Positions 48,901 through 61,155 are shown, counted from the first letter of the stretch. The stretch: 64,000 nucleotides of DNA from Hymenolepis diminuta (GCA_900708905.1 CAADRB010000033.1:1295179-1359178), one strand, 5' to 3'. Notes: generated by a model from the letters alone, not told the origin. Program-made: numbers and translations.

Positions 48901-51900
48901 ACACATTAAACAATAGTCAACTACCATAATTGAATCTCGCCGACGGTAAAGCGGGAATGAAGGCCATTTGGAATGGATGAACTTTAACGCTTGTTGTAGG
49001 ATCTCATCTTTCTCCGTTTCCTTTCGTATGTTCTCTACTGATACCGGAATGTTTCGAAGACTGCTAGTATGTGCTGCACATCTCTTTCAACCGACACGAA
49101 TACAACCATTGTTTCTCCGTTTTCTGCGCGCTGATTATCGATGAGGCGTGATAGACAATCAGCTTGGCCGAAATCCTCTCTTCTCTGATACTTGTAGTTG
49201 TAGTCACAAACCATTAGCACAGTTGAAGACGATTTACAGAATGCACTTGGACTCTTCGAGCCAAATATTAACAACAACGGCTTGTGGTCCGTTAGGAGTG
49301 TAAGTCGCCTGCCATAATATATTTCTGTGGAATTTTTTACTGCTTGTATAATGGCCAGTGCTTACTTTTCGATTTTTTCGTGGTTCTTTTCTGTTAGTAT
49401 GAGAGATGTGAGACTGCTTTTTCAGGGCTATCTGCAAACGTGTGGGAGATGGCTTCACCAATTCTGTAACCGGATGCGTCAGCTGCGAGGACCCTAGGCA
49501 AACTTTGATCATAGTGAGTCAGCAGCAGCCGCGAATTTAGCATCGATTTTAACTTTTCGAACCCCTCCTTGCATGCATGTGACCATTCCCACAGCGTATC
49601 ACTGTGCAGTCGTTGATTATGGGACCTCTATGTTTGTGTAAAGCAAGTAAGAAAGAGTTATAACAAGATAATAAATCAAGAAAAGAGCGAAGCAAATCCA
49701 AATCTGTAGGAGCGGGCATCTTGGCAATACCACGAGTTTCATTGGAATTGGGACGGCAGCCAGTTGAATCAAAATTGGAATCTGGGAATTTAACGGAGGT
49801 TAGGAAGTAGCGGTATTTATCAGCCCCGAAGGTGGAAACCATATTTTTCGATACGCTCGAGGAGTTTTCCGATGCGGCCTTGAAGTTCCTCCTCTGGTTC
49901 TCCAACTACGATGATGTCCAAGGAAGCTGCCGTACCCAATAGGCTTGATATCATGTCGATAATATGCTGAAAAATCACTGGGGCTGTCTTGATTGCGGAA
50001 GGCAGCCTCGTATACTTGAATAGCCCCCGATGAGTGTTGATCGTTAGAATCTCACGACTCTGGTTCCACTTCGACTTGAAGGTAGGCATCCGAAAGGTTC
50101 ATTATTGCGAAGAACTTTCCACCCTTAAGGATCTTGAAAAGTGTGTCTATTAAGGACAGGGGTGGTGATTATCCTCCAACTATGGGTTAAGTCCCCTAGA
50201 AAAATCTGTACAAATACGTGTCAACCCATCCTCCTTTCGTACCGCTACAATTGATGCAGCTAATTTCCAATGTGTGACAGGTTGCGATACGTCCACCTGT
50301 TCTTAACGAACCAACTCGTCCTCGGCAGTTTCCATAGCTACAGTGGGTACTGGTCTTTAAGTGCGGAACATACAACTTACTCCTGGTTTTAGAAATAATC
50401 TGGCGGTAGTTTGTGTGCTCTTTCTCCAGTTGTCCTCAAACACGCTTGCGAATTGCTTCATCTCTTATTTGCACTTGTGGCCAGATTACACTTCGGATTT
50501 TCGGCTCGAGGACGTTGAACATGTTAATCCACTCCAACTCGAGGAGGTTGATTTCACGGTAAGCTACGTAATATACAATGGCGGCGGTTTTTCCTTTGAA
50601 GGTTGCCTCACATTTCATCGCTCCCGATGGTTGCACCGCATCACTTGAGACACTAGCTACCTTAAAACGAGAAGTATCTAGCTTGGGGCTACCAAGTTTT
50701 TCACTCCTTGTTGGCAACTATGGGGATGTCTGACACAGTGTTAACCTGTAACTCAAGAAATATCTCATTACTGCAAAGGGTTTCATAGCGACGTCTATTT
50801 ACACTAACCTGCATCGTGGTCAGTATGCCATGCGCTTGGCGATATTGAGCCTGATAGGGACCTCTTCTGTAGCTTGTATACGGTTGCCGTTGACTGCTCT
50901 GGCAGAATCCTTCCTTGTGTCCGTACGAATTGTAGTCCTGACACTGATGTTTAAAGAATGGACAATCTTTATAGAAATGGAAGTCGCCACAAAATCGGCA
51001 CCTCGATTTTTTGTTAAGGTTATTGGGATATGTCTGCTGTGTCTAAGGCTGCGGCATCGGGTTATTTTCAGTGAATCGGTCGATTTCCAGTTTCTTGATT
51101 AGGCATGCTCGGGTTTCATTGCTTTCAGCTATGTCCGAGTTGGCGGTTGGTCTCCACAAGCTATTTTATTTATCCACCAGATGGTTTAATAACATCTGGG
51201 TCCTTATCTGAAAGAGACAACAATTTCAGACGAATTTCCGCATAACACGCGGGACGAAGACCTTGAATGGGTGCAAGGATCTGAGTTGATCCTCCTTCGG
51301 CGACCCATACGAGAATGCATTGCACATTCGATCCACAATGGCCGTATACTTGTAAATATCTTCACCTTCGTGTATGGCCAAATTTAGGCATCTAAAACGC
51401 CTATTGAAAAGAAAGATGTTGTCAAACACCTCGCACTTTTCGATCGTCAACTCAAATGTCAAATCCGTCGGTGAAAGTGGATAGAGATAGGCCAGATAGA
51501 GATCGTGGTCGCTTTTGTTGAACTTCAGCAGCAGCATGGTGATTCCCGTTTCGTTCGGTGCCCTGCCATTCGACTTTCATAAAGTTCCCGATTCCGATTT
51601 TACCACGTGGCAAATACTTCACCTACAGAGGGTTCATAATGGACCTCAGCAGTGTTCTTAATGTGGTCTTCGTGATCCTTATCAGGTTTCGAAAAATTTA
51701 TTTGCCCCATGAATCTTCGAAAAATGGCCGCAATTTTCGAAGTTTCGATTGAGTTCATCACTCTGTCGCCATATCTGTTATAATGTAACAAACTAGAAGT
51801 CTCGGTAGTAATCTCACAGAGCTAACAATCTAGAAAATATAGCAACTCAATACAGAAGTCAGTAGCTCATGGCAGAATACAAGACACGTTAGTAAACAGG

Positions 51901-53981
51901 TATGTACTAAGGAAACTCAATTGGTATTGGCTTAAATAAATAGGCATAATTACTACATATCTTTTATCAGTGGGGAAATAGAGAAGAACATTACATTTTA
52001 TTTATCGAAGAAATATTGAGAGCAAAGGTGAATAATTATTTCCAGTAGTTGACTTCCTTGCTAACAAATAATAAAACAGTGACGAGTTCTGGTTCTCATG
52101 TGTGACTGGAAAGTCAGTAATCAATAAATTCCATGGAAGAAACTTGTGATTTCTGTTCAGCAGTACTGAAAATACCCCACTTTGCTTGCCTGATTTCTCG
52201 CTTAAGTCTTGGCATCTGTCTCTCTTCCTTCTACTATCGCTTATCATCAGTCGTTCGACTAGTTTTAACCTTGTACATGTGTCATTGCGCAGTCCGTCGC
52301 CTAAAGATATAGACATCGTAATATCTCTTAGATATTGAAGGAGAGGAGAGACAGCTTATTTATCTTAAAGTCCGATTGAGCTACAACCCTTCTGACTTCT
52401 TATTATCTTCACCACTCGACGCATTTGTAATTTCGAGAAGGCAGTTAGGAATGTTTTTTTATTGAGATCAAAAAACAGCAGAGAAGGAGAGATGGGTTGG
52501 GTATGGTTATAGATGTTTTTATGGTTCGCAAGAGGGATAATAACTGGATCGGCTACATGTTCCGTCTCTACGAGGTAGAGTAATGATAAACTTGAGGTTC
52601 CGACAGGTGGCCCGTGTTGACAGCTCACAAGGGATGTTAATAACTTCTCATGTAAATGGGCTCGCAACATGAGGACACATTGCATTGGGTATAATGTTGT
52701 TCCCGTTACTAGCCTTATTTGGTACACGATTAACTGTCCTAATACTTTTTGAGATTTCTACAGCAGTTAGCCGCTAAAAAAACAGACTGAGGTAATCAAA
52801 AATTCATTAGTTCTGAGTCACTCATCTAAATAGCAGGTTCAAATTAATGGTAAAGGAACGAAGTCGGATTGGTGTGTGAAATACATCAAAAGAGCCAAAT
52901 TTAGAGCGTAATGAGTCTAACTTTTCAAAGTTTACAATTCAGTTCCAAATCTAAGAGTGAGAGTTGGTTGTATCTGCATATCTGCCTCTACATATAACCA
53001 AAAAGTAACTCTTCTGTTTTAGTAAGTTTCAAATGGTACAAAGATAACTCACGAAACATGCTGAGTCCTCGGGCTATGACATCAACCTTGTTCTTATTAC
53101 AGGCCGATGAGCAAATAACACATTCCGCTCATTTTATTTTGTCCTTTTGAGTCAAAGATTTTACTTAAGATATGAATTGACCCAGGAGTACATAGTTTAC
53201 AATAAGTTGGGGGTATTTCAGCCTTTAAACCAAAATTCCTACAGATCTTCCAATCCGGTTAGGGTTTCTTTTAACCTAACAATTTGATTCTTAGGGATTA
53301 TTGAGGACGCTTGGTTAGAGCATAGCTTTTAAGGAACATTGATGATAATTATATTTAATGCTGGCTTATAAGAACAAAGGTTTGCATTATCTTAATCTCG
53401 AATTGCAATAACCATTTCAAATTCGTTGAGTTGCAGGAAAAGCGTACATCCGAATCGGTCAAGAATGCAGGATGATATTGGCTTGTTTGATATCAACATT
53501 GCTTACTATAGTTCATCTTGTTTATTTGATTTCTATAATTTCAGATTCCTGAGCTAGAAAAAATGCTTGATACCGGATTTAATACACCGGAAGATCAGAA
53601 AAAGGCGGTGGAATATGTTCGCGAGGTAAGTTTCGTCTTTATTTTCGATAAGCTTTTAATACTTATTTATCAATTGACATAAAAATTTTTATGTTTTGCC
53701 AATTAGTTGACATTTCAGTAGTATAAATTTTCTAAATTATCGCCTTAATTTGTGATTGTTTCTTGAATATCGCTCTTTAATTATTTGTCCTTTTATGCCA
53801 CACACGTGTGTATGCTTCTAATTAGTTTTTCTTGTTTTAGTCAAACGGAATTGGTCAGACGCGTATATTGGCAGAATTCCACTTTCAAGAAGCGCAGCGC
53901 CAATTAGGTCACTTCAAAGCCTCTGACGCACGTGAATGTCTCCTTCAAGTGGCCGCTACAACTCTACAAAGAAGTTTTTAA
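45976..53981 (+). CDS. PDSS1: All-trans polyprenyl (decaprenyl) diphosphate synthase subunit 1, complete
   Basis: This enzyme extends an allylic diphosphate with isopentenyl diphosphate to make the long ubiquinone side chain in mitochondria, usually with PDSS2. Seven exons, 45976-46185, 46217-46375, 46449-46586, 46642-46863, 46935-47132, 53545-53625 and 53841-53981 (TAA), give 382 residues (human about 415). Every intron is phase 0. Residues 1-50, rich in Ser, Arg and Lys without acids at the start ([19 protein letters not shown]), look like a mitochondrial presequence. Next come [29 protein letters not shown] (first DDxxD, residues 146-150), [28 protein letters not shown] and FQLLDDVLD (second DDxxD, 273-277), then [10 protein letters not shown]. 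Both aspartate motifs are intact. Introns are 31, 73, 55, 71, 6412 and 215 bp. The fifth holds an antisense LTR retrotransposon. The C-terminus ends TTLQRSF, a little different from human. Confidence 0.96.
47568..47838 (-). repeat. 3' LTR of the gypsy element
   Basis: On the minus strand it begins TGCTAGAAGAAATT immediately after the purine-rich AGAGGGAGA and ends ...TTTGTTACG, where the other LTR has CA; one end base has mutated. Confidence 0.85.
48725..48913 (-). pseudogene. Integrase zinc-binding region of the gypsy element (decayed)
   Basis: The frame contains [20 protein letters not shown] followed by PGMDEDI, the HHCC zinc-finger region of a gypsy integrase. The second CxxC pair is damaged (CCTNATNA). 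The catalytic core that should follow (48724-47850) is only traceable in broken pieces. Confidence 0.8.
49035..49512 (-). pseudogene. RNase H region of the gypsy element (frameshifted)
   Basis: Two overlapping frames carry parts of the domain: [20 protein letters not shown] sequence, then LLLIFGSK and [19 protein letters not shown], the usual end of the RNase H region before integrase. At least one frameshift lies at about 49240-49280. Confidence 0.75.
49549..50089 (-). pseudogene. Reverse transcriptase region of the gypsy element (catalytic motif damaged)
   Basis: The frame from 50089 reads [22 protein letters not shown] and then, where the family has a Y-x-D-D box, SLDIIVVGE, so the tyrosine and one aspartate are missing. 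A second frame continues with [20 protein letters not shown] and LSCYNSF, the connection between RT and RNase H. Stops and frame changes separate the pieces. The element is not expected to be active. Confidence 0.85.
50436..50780 (-). pseudogene. Protease region of the gypsy element (active site lost)
   Basis: A frame reading [14 protein letters not shown] sits where retropepsins have VDTGS; both the catalytic Asp and the Gly are changed. A frameshift follows at about 50712. The next frame carries the C-terminal half (TSRFKVASV...AIVYYVA, then LLELEWI, the LLGxxW-like end of gypsy proteases). Confidence 0.7.
50890..51791 (-). pseudogene. Gag-like region of the gypsy element
   Basis: Frames 51791-51600 and 51537-51226 are rich in charged residues and hold a capsid-like stretch ([17 protein letters not shown]...). 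Downstream, [13 protein letters not shown] and [14 protein letters not shown] are two zinc-knuckle remnants, the first one residue short and the second with a Cys changed to Tyr. Confidence 0.65.
51784..52047 (-). repeat. 5' LTR of the gypsy element
   Basis: Partner of 47568-47838. Its internal edge ends CA, followed by TTATAACAGA and a TGGCGAC-type primer binding site typical of several gypsy lineages. The tRNA used was not identified. Confidence 0.85.
52048..53544. other. Remainder of PDSS1 intron 5, unclassified
   Basis: Minus-strand frames at 52002-52316 and 52365-52727 (120 codons) are open but have no recognisable motif. They may be remains of another repeat, since the area is GC-richer than a plain intron. 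Confidence 0.4.
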
Positions 53982-54619
53982 TCTTCACTCTCTGAAAAGG
54001 TTTATCAATCCTTCCTCATTGCACATATTATTGTACTTGTTATTTTCAATTATTTAGTAGTAACATCGAAGAATACATATTTTGTAGGATTTTCATCTTA
54101 GTAAATGCCTTTGTTCTTAATTTTTTATTGGTGGGATTGCATTTTTACAACTTCTGTCCGCTATTCTATTGACATTATATGCATTTTAATATATATGATT
54201 CTAATGTGGACACAGGGTAATTGACTCTTTTTCGTATCACAGCTGTTGATTGGATAAATAATCAGAGGATACCTGAATGAATGTGAAGAGGATGAGGTAT
54301 GAGTCCGACTATGTCTTCTTTATTTGAGTAGGCGAATATTAAATTTTAACACCAAGGGGGAATGAAACTGAGTAAATTGTCAAAATCACATAATTTTGAA
54401 AATGACGACAGTTCTCTAACTTAAAATTATAAGGAACGTCTACGCTGTGGGCGCATATATATTCTTATCAACTTTTCCTGTAACTGAGTTCAGGTCAAAT
54501 TTTAATGAGAAGTTAGTAGAGGATATGAGCTGACCAACTAACTTTCAATTTCCACGAGTTTAAACGCAATGGGAATTATAAAGACTTATAAAGAAAAGGC
54601 ACCAAAATCACACATGATG
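53982..54619. other. PDSS1 3' flank
   Basis: No canonical AATAAA is evident close to the stop; ATAAATAAT at about 54256 is the nearest variant. Otherwise nothing is recognised. Confidence 0.45.
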
Positions 54620-54990
54620 TAGGAATAACGCGCACAGACAGTCGGAGCTCACAATACTGCGAAGGCTGATCGAGGGACCTCACGTGCGCTAGAACACTCC
54701 GGAAAGTGTTGTGTGTAACTGATCGCGTAAAGAGCAATCGCGGCGTGCGTTCAGAGGCCTTCCCAGCCAATCAGTGGCGGCAACATCCCTGCAGCATAGC
54801 GTTGAAAGTATTTAATGACTAAACTTTCGGCAGTGAGGTGTAGTTGAGCCACAAGCTCTTCCACTCAATACCTTCTTTGCTCTTGCTACTTTGGACATAG
54901 TCTAGCTAATATCGGGGACAAATTTAGACAAGAGGACTCTGCTAGACGCTATTTAGAATTCCTAAGAGGACTACTGAGGTTTAACAGAAT
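54620..54990 (+). repeat. Dispersed repeat R1, copy 3 (most complete)
   Basis: It contains GCGCTAGAACACTCCGGAAAG, GTAACTGATCGCGTA, CGTGCGTTCAGAGGCC, CAGCCAATCAGTGG, CTCTTGCTACTTTGGACATA, GTCTAGCTAATATCGGG and GAGGACTCTGCTAGACGC. All recur in order in the copies at 19.8 and 20.4-21.2 kb, and the 3' part in the copy at 62.5 kb. Confidence 0.7.
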
Positions 54991-55671
54991 GCTTATTTGT
55001 TTAGCACTTATACGTTGTATAATACACGGTTTGCAGAATTAACGTAATTTTGGATAATGTTTTATTACTGGACCGAAGACAACGTCACATTACAAAAAGC
55101 ACGAAATTTCTAATAAAAATTTCACACAGAACACAAACAAGTTATTTGTTAATGAATTAGGTCAAAGGAAATTAAGTTATTTTCCTATACCATCAAGGTA
55201 TAATGTGCTAGTAACTCCTATCATCCATTTGTAAATAAAATAGACGAAATACTTTCCAGTTCTTACTTTTTTAGCCAGAAAATGATTATTATGTGTAGAA
55301 CTTTAAAAATATTGCTGAATATTTTCACGACGTTCGTAAATACCACTCGCATTTAAAATATCGTACCTACTTCCTCCTAATCTTATGATTAGGATTTTCA
55401 AACATTAAATATCCAACCTGCAGAGAAAACATTAGAATTAATTATATTTAGGTAATAACTTCTATTCCAAATTACCCGTCGTAAAACCTATACAAATTTG
55501 AGATTCCCCAAGTATCGTTCATTTTCAACCGAGTAGGGGAGCATAATTGTTGATTGCCTCAAGTTGGGACAGGAATGTACATCTCCACGATAAAACTTCA
55601 ACCAATCTGCCCAATTCCTGCGTACACACTTGTTCAGATATAGAACCAAATTTCGCAGATGCTCCTCGTTA
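54991..55671. other. Intergenic, nothing recognised
   Basis: AT-rich spacer between R1 and R4 copies. Confidence 0.5.
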
Positions 55672-55925
55672 CATATAAGAAAATAATATTTTTCACCTTT
55701 TAATTCTTGATTCTTTTAATTCTCTTTTATTGGAACGAATTTATTTACATTTTTTATTTAGTTACGGTTGTAAATGGCGCATAATACTCATCGACCTATC
55801 GATACGAAGACGTGCGTCTTGTGTTGATATAGTCGTTTGGGTCGTTTTGTGTTGCGATGTTGCCGGGTCGTATTTGTAACTAATGCAATTTCTTAGGGAA
55901 TAGTCGGTTACAGCATCCTGCAAAG
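55672..55925 (-). repeat. Dispersed repeat R4, copy 3 (inverted)
   Basis: The reverse complement holds GACCCGGCAACATCGCAACAC, ACGACTATATCAACACAAG, ACGCACGTCTTCGTATCG, GCGCCATTTACAACCGTAA and TATTATTTTCTTATATGTAA. It lacks the AAAGAATCTTACA segment present in copies 1 and 2. Confidence 0.7.
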
Positions 55926-56120
55926 AAGAGCGGATTATAACGCCCTTCATACGATTTTTATAATGCTGAAGTGACATCAACAATTCCCAATGTTTTTTTC
56001 AGAATTCATCCTTTTGTCAAACTGCTCGGGGGAAGAAAATCATACAACCTTGTGATTTTTTTGAGTACATTCTTTTAGTTTTTAACGAAACTTGCACATT
56101 CAGGGATCTATTTTGGTATA

Positions 56121-56315
56121 TTTTAAACCCCGAGTGGTTGGCAGAATTCGTGAAGTAACGAGCTTTAACGAGAATGACCAGTTGGTTATAGCTGCTTTCT
56201 ACATCTCTGAGCATGGCGAACAGCCTGCTTCAGTATTCAACAACTAAATAGTGTCTGTTACTGAGTTTCGACGCAAAATGTCTGTTGCCAATGGAGCCTC
56301 TGCAACATCTCTTCT
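56121..56315 (+). pseudogene. BUB3 exon 4 pseudogene fragment
   Basis: Read on the plus strand, this matches the last BUB3 exon at 34.6-34.9 kb: TGGTTGGCAGAATTCGTGAAG (family WLAxF), then SFNENDQLVIAAFYISEHG and EQP, an in-frame TAA at 56247-56249, and VSVTEFRRKMSVANGASATS. The functional copy reads VSSLDFNEEGTQLAVAVS..., ENGEQP and VSDAEVRRKMPVTSGASAT at the same positions. A deletion and a stop near 56155 plus the later TAA show it is dead. Only exon 4 sequence is visible, so processed and segmental origins cannot be told apart. Confidence 0.9.
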
Positions 56316-57032
56316 GCCATATTTTTTCAGCTCTCTTAATATTGAATTCCCATATTTTGATATGCGTGTTAATTTTTTTATAACTGTAACTCCCAGGCGT
56401 ATAACAATTAACAAACCACCACCCGTATTAATATGCTGTTGAACATGTTTAGAAAACAATTTGCTACGGTTCTATTTTAATTTATTTTAATAGTTTGAGA
56501 CTTCTAAGGGGAAATTCTTAAGGTTAATTTTAAATTCAATATGTATTTAATAAGTAAATTTGTAAATCGGCAATTGTTCGAGTGACACCGAGCTCTAAAG
56601 TGAACTATTTCTACATCGATCAACATCAAACCCGTCAAATACTCTGTTAAACAGACTATTAAAACGGTCCATTGGGAAATGTTTGACCTGAAATAGGTGG
56701 ATTTTCTGCATGAAATACATAGCTCAATTGATTACCTCAAAAACATCCATCCGGTAATCAACTGGAGTCCAGGAATATATTTGTCCGACTGTTACCCAAC
56801 AAGAAAATTAATCACCCACCTTTTGAACATAACAGAAACTTCATTAAAAGGAAACAAAAATTGAAAAATCTACTGATGCAAACTTAAATAGTCTCTTTTT
56901 GAATATTTTAACAACCAATCCAATATACTATAAAGAGTAATCCAGAGGTACACAAAAGTAAAGCAATTGATTCATTTTTTAAATTTTATTCCAAATCTCT
57001 TGAATTAGTTTTTATTTTCTTATGTTCTCTGT
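56316..57032. other. Intergenic, nothing recognised
   Basis: AT-rich sequence between the BUB3 fragment and R2 copy C. Confidence 0.5.
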
Positions 57033-57542
57033 TGTTGGGGTTAGATAACAACCAACTGCTTGCAGCTAACAAATTACGGCAACCAATTCGTAGCTGTTTG
57101 AGTAAGACCTAACAACAATTGTGAAGCAGAACACCAAGAGTTGAATAGACCAAACATGTAGTCCAGGAAGCCCAATAAGTAACGGAGAGAGGGAGAGAAA
57201 GAGGGAGAGCAGCGTGCTGAGGAAGAGAGGAGATGAACAGGACGTGTAGGAATCCGCACTGACCAGTGTGTATTGTCTGGAAAAACAAGGGTAGCTTTAT
57301 ATGAGTCACTTGGGTAAGGCCACGCCAGAGCATGAGTACAGATGTGCCTTTTATGTGAGGCGAGGCGGTTATTGAAGAGGGGAAATCGATGGACGCGTTT
57401 AGACATGTCAGACGGACAGGGATTATGCGTCATAGGAACATAAATGAGGTCGCTCCAACTTCGTGGGCGGAAAATTGAGGTATTATCGTGGAGAATGTGA
57501 ATAAAAGGTAATTCTGGAAAATGCATAGAGAGTTATCCTTCA
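57033..57542 (-). mobile_element. Repeat R2 copy C, TG...CA with 4-bp flanking repeat (510 bp)
   Basis: It begins TGTTGGGGTTAGATAAC and ends AGAGTTATCCTTCA. CTGT lies immediately on both sides (57029-57032 and 57543-57546), as expected for an LTR target-site duplication. The interior is collinear with copies A and B. The 150-codon minus frame (57526-57074) runs through it but is not conserved as a protein in copy A. Confidence 0.78.
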
Positions 57543-60500
57543 CTGTTCTGTCTGAACGAATATTACAAATAAACATGATCTAATATGCAATGGCATCCTT
57601 TAAAAATTCACATTTATTAATTTTTTTCATATAATCCAGGCCTTGGTAATAATATGGATAGTAAAAATGTGATTCCACTGTAACATTTAATTGTTGAATC
57701 GCATTTTACGATCTGATTTGATTGCTCAAATATTCTTTTTGCATGAATATTTTATAAAATAACTTTATTCATGAGTCATATACAATGACTGCTAAAATAC
57801 TACTTTGAATTATTTTATTACTGTACGATTTTGGCTTTATTAATCGTTTGATTCCATTCGTGGATAAAGTTGATCACACCGACGAAATATTTAGAAGTCA
57901 CAGAATGATGATGAATGATAAGATGAAGCATACAGATTGCCACTTATTTTCCCTGATGTGAGTTTTATTTAACCATTTGCTCTGCTGGCTCAAATAAGTT
58001 GCTTTGTATGGTCAGCGACAGTTAGAAGATAAAGGTAGGCTTTTTCAAATAAAAATCGGGAAGGATAATGTCCAGACCCACATTTTATTTGTTCTTGAAT
58101 AACCATTAGGCAGTGTACGTTCTTAAAACTTGGTCGTTTAAAATTTAGGTTGTCTCGACCTGTATTCCACCGAGCCTCACTTTCGACCACAAATACACCA
58201 TCTGAAAACTTTTAGAATATGGACATGGACATGCAGTAAAGATACTACTGCCGTGGTGGAATAGTAAAAGACAATTAGCTACTGAATTTAGCAAAAAGAA
58301 TGAAAGTAGACTCTTTGAAAATTCAATTTAATTATATGAAGAACAATAGCTGATATACAGATATAAGGTATTGGCTACATATATTATATTCATTAAAATT
58401 TCCATCGTAATATATTCAAAATTCGAATTTACTATATCTTTATTCGAACTAAATTCAAAATTAATGGAAAATGTGTTATTATTTTAAAGAGTGCTTACGT
58501 GGTCACGCAATCCGAAGAAAACAAGAAAAATTTAAAATACACCCATTTATTGCGCAATTTTTAATTTAATATGTTCATCTTTTTTTATTTTGATGGTTCT
58601 TTTCAAATTACTTCTTCAAGAATTTTAGATGATATAAAAGGAAAAGCAAATTGTTGACTATTTGCTGTAAAACTCAATATTATGTCCCCAATTAGACTCC
58701 TCGGATGACATTTCTCCAATAAAAATGCGGTATGATCCCTAGCACGGAACGGCATTTCAGATGCCGAACATTATCTTCTCTTGTCATATGAATCAAATTG
58801 TTGGAAAAAGAGGTTAAAGACCTTCACTTTTATTTTTTATTTACTACTGATATAATGCCGATCACCACTTGGCAATTATATTGAAATTAAATTCTCACCA
58901 TTAGACTGGTTGCTAGCACGATAGGAGAAGAGGAGATTTCATGAAAAAAAGTGATTCCGTATTTGTGAGATTTGTGTTGGCGAATTATTCATATCTACAT
59001 GGTATGTTCATGACAATATTCCTTTACAGCAAGAGTTTCAAGAATATTTGAAAAGTTAATCAAGTTTTAATAGTGATCTGGGAATTTATCATTTTCAAGT
59101 GGCCTTTTCTTGTTACTTTATGGAAATCAAAATAGTTTATTCTTTTAAATTTTGGCAGGTTATGAATTAATCTGTTAATTGTGCCGTTGCTGTTATCTGG
59201 GAAATTGAAGTATATTAAAGCATTGCTTTCAGAGCTCGCGTTGTTTGCGTCGTTTATTTTTTCATTAAATTATCAGGTGAAAGCCGTATTCTGATAGCAG
59301 ACCACAAAGTATTGGTTGATTTGCTAATTACAGCCTAATATCCCTTGTCTATCATCGCAATTGAAAGCCATCAAGACTATCAAGCAGGCCTTCTGCACCA
59401 GTTTAGGTTTCAAGTGTTTCTCTGTGCTCCAACAAACAATTACTAATTGAATTATTATTATTATTATTAAATATTTGTCACTAAGATTAGGATTTAATTC
59501 CCCTACTATTTACAAGAAAGCTTGCAGTAGTCGGGAGCAGATCAACAGCTTTGATGGCTAACGATCTGGTTGTCAATCCAATAAGTACAAATACTATGCA
59601 ATATTTAGCAGGTAAATAAAATCAGTGTTCACCAGAGCGAACTCGTACAATTAAAGCAAATCTTTGACTAGTGTATTGTGTCTTGTGACAAATTTGGCGG
59701 TGGAGGGGAAGGATGAGGCAATTTCTTGAAGTGGAGAAATATCCTTTTAATTTTAATTATGACATGCGCAAATTGGCAATAGTTGTCTATATATTGTTTT
59801 AGTAGAACTGAATTGTTACTTATTTTTTTTGTTGAGGTCACTTGAATTGATGAGAACTTTGTACTCCCCTTTACATTTAAAACAATGAGTGTGACCGATG
59901 GATCCTCCTTTGTTTATTTTTCTGTTAAAACTATGTGAACTATGTGAAATAGTAATTACCTTAGTTTGGATGTTGTATCTTAAAAACCAGTTCCGGGTAA
60001 TTAATTACCCTATAGTTAACTTTATGTGCATAATAACAGCTTATCGAAAAATACTGGTCCAGACTGAAGTGTCTAGGATGTAGGGTCAGTACTTTACTTT
60101 CGGATAATCATCCTGTTAATCATTCTTACCAGTAAGAGGACGTAAAACATGAGACTGGGGGTTAGGAAAGAAAATATCAGTGTTTTAGCGGTGTAATTGC
60201 CTTAAACGGCAGTTACGGAAAGAAGGCCTTGCATTCCAGAGAATATCCCGTAATAACTTATTCAAGTGCGCAGAAGCATGAGCAAGTTGACCTTCACCCT
60301 TCGATTTATATAAGCGGCGAAGCTTAATCGAAGAAGTGACTCCGGTCTTTGAAGATCGGACAAAAATAGGAAGCTGTCTAAACTTTTGTCATAAATCATC
60401 AATATAAAAGCAGTGTAAATAAGGAGCGCTAATATTAAAAACGAAACAGATAACGGCAAAATTTTGTCTTATAGGTTGCTGATAATTATTACTTTATAAC

Positions 60501-61155
60501 TTGTTTTGAGGAAAGAAGAGTTGCAAAGTCATTTCATTCGGAAATGCGTATCCAACTACTCATTGAATGTCATTATTAGTATCATCCACTGAAGAGGCAC
60601 CAGCTTTATCAAATATGAGATCTCCAATTCGGAAGAAATGCAATTTGACGTCGATATTTTATTTGAAAATTATCTGAGGTATAACACACAAAATGTTATT
60701 TTTCGCATATACTTCATTAAATCAACCTATTACCGTCGTTAAATTAGTTCATTTTAATGCTTAGGATGCAAATAATCCAGGTAAGAGGAGGAATTTGAAA
60801 ACAGTTATACTGTTTACCAATCATAGGAATAAATGCACTATTACTGTCAGAAGTAGACAGGAATACACAGTTTGAAAAATCTTGCATTTAAAAGGGAATT
60901 TATCACAAAACCCTCTATAAAACCTGTTATTTGGAATTATGTATGTTAAAATTTACGAAAGCTGAATGAAACAAACAGGCAAAGGGCAAAAAATTCTATA
61001 CATTTTTAACTCCGGAGTTTATGACGCTGTTTACCATAAATCACCGATAAACGACTCTTTTGTCTTACCGCATTATTTGATAATTCAATTTAATCTTCCC
61101 TTAAGTTGCTTATTTGGTGGTTTGAAAGCTATATCAATTTTCTCTTCATAGTGTA
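57543..61155. other. Long AT-rich stretch without a recognised gene
   Basis: Only small unsupported frames (57990-58190, 59898-60083, 60262-60459, 60966-61151) and an ATT-rich run near 59453-59468 are present. Confidence 0.5.

Larger units (their letters stand above)
47568..52047 (-). mobile_element. Degenerate Ty3/gypsy LTR retrotransposon inside PDSS1 intron 5, antisense to the host gene
   Basis: Two direct LTRs, 47568-47838 and 51784-52047, share long blocks (GTAACAAACT, CAATCTAGAAAAT, AAGACACGTTA, AAACTCAAT.GGTAT.GGCTTAAA, ATCTTTTATC.GTGGGGAAA). Read on the minus strand the order is 5' LTR, a primer-site-like TGGCGACAGAGTG about 10 nt inside, gag-like frames (51791-51226), two damaged zinc knuckles (about 51010-50900), protease, reverse transcriptase, RNase H, integrase, a purine tract AGAGGGAGA and the 3' LTR. 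The order protease, RT, RNase H, integrase defines Ty3/gypsy. Frames are broken by several frameshifts and stops. LTRs look roughly 75-80% alike by eye. No target-site duplication was found. Confidence 0.9.

Noticed and set aside
50361..50648. Plus-strand frames across 50361-51752
   Set aside because: These are antisense shadows of the gypsy gag and protease regions.
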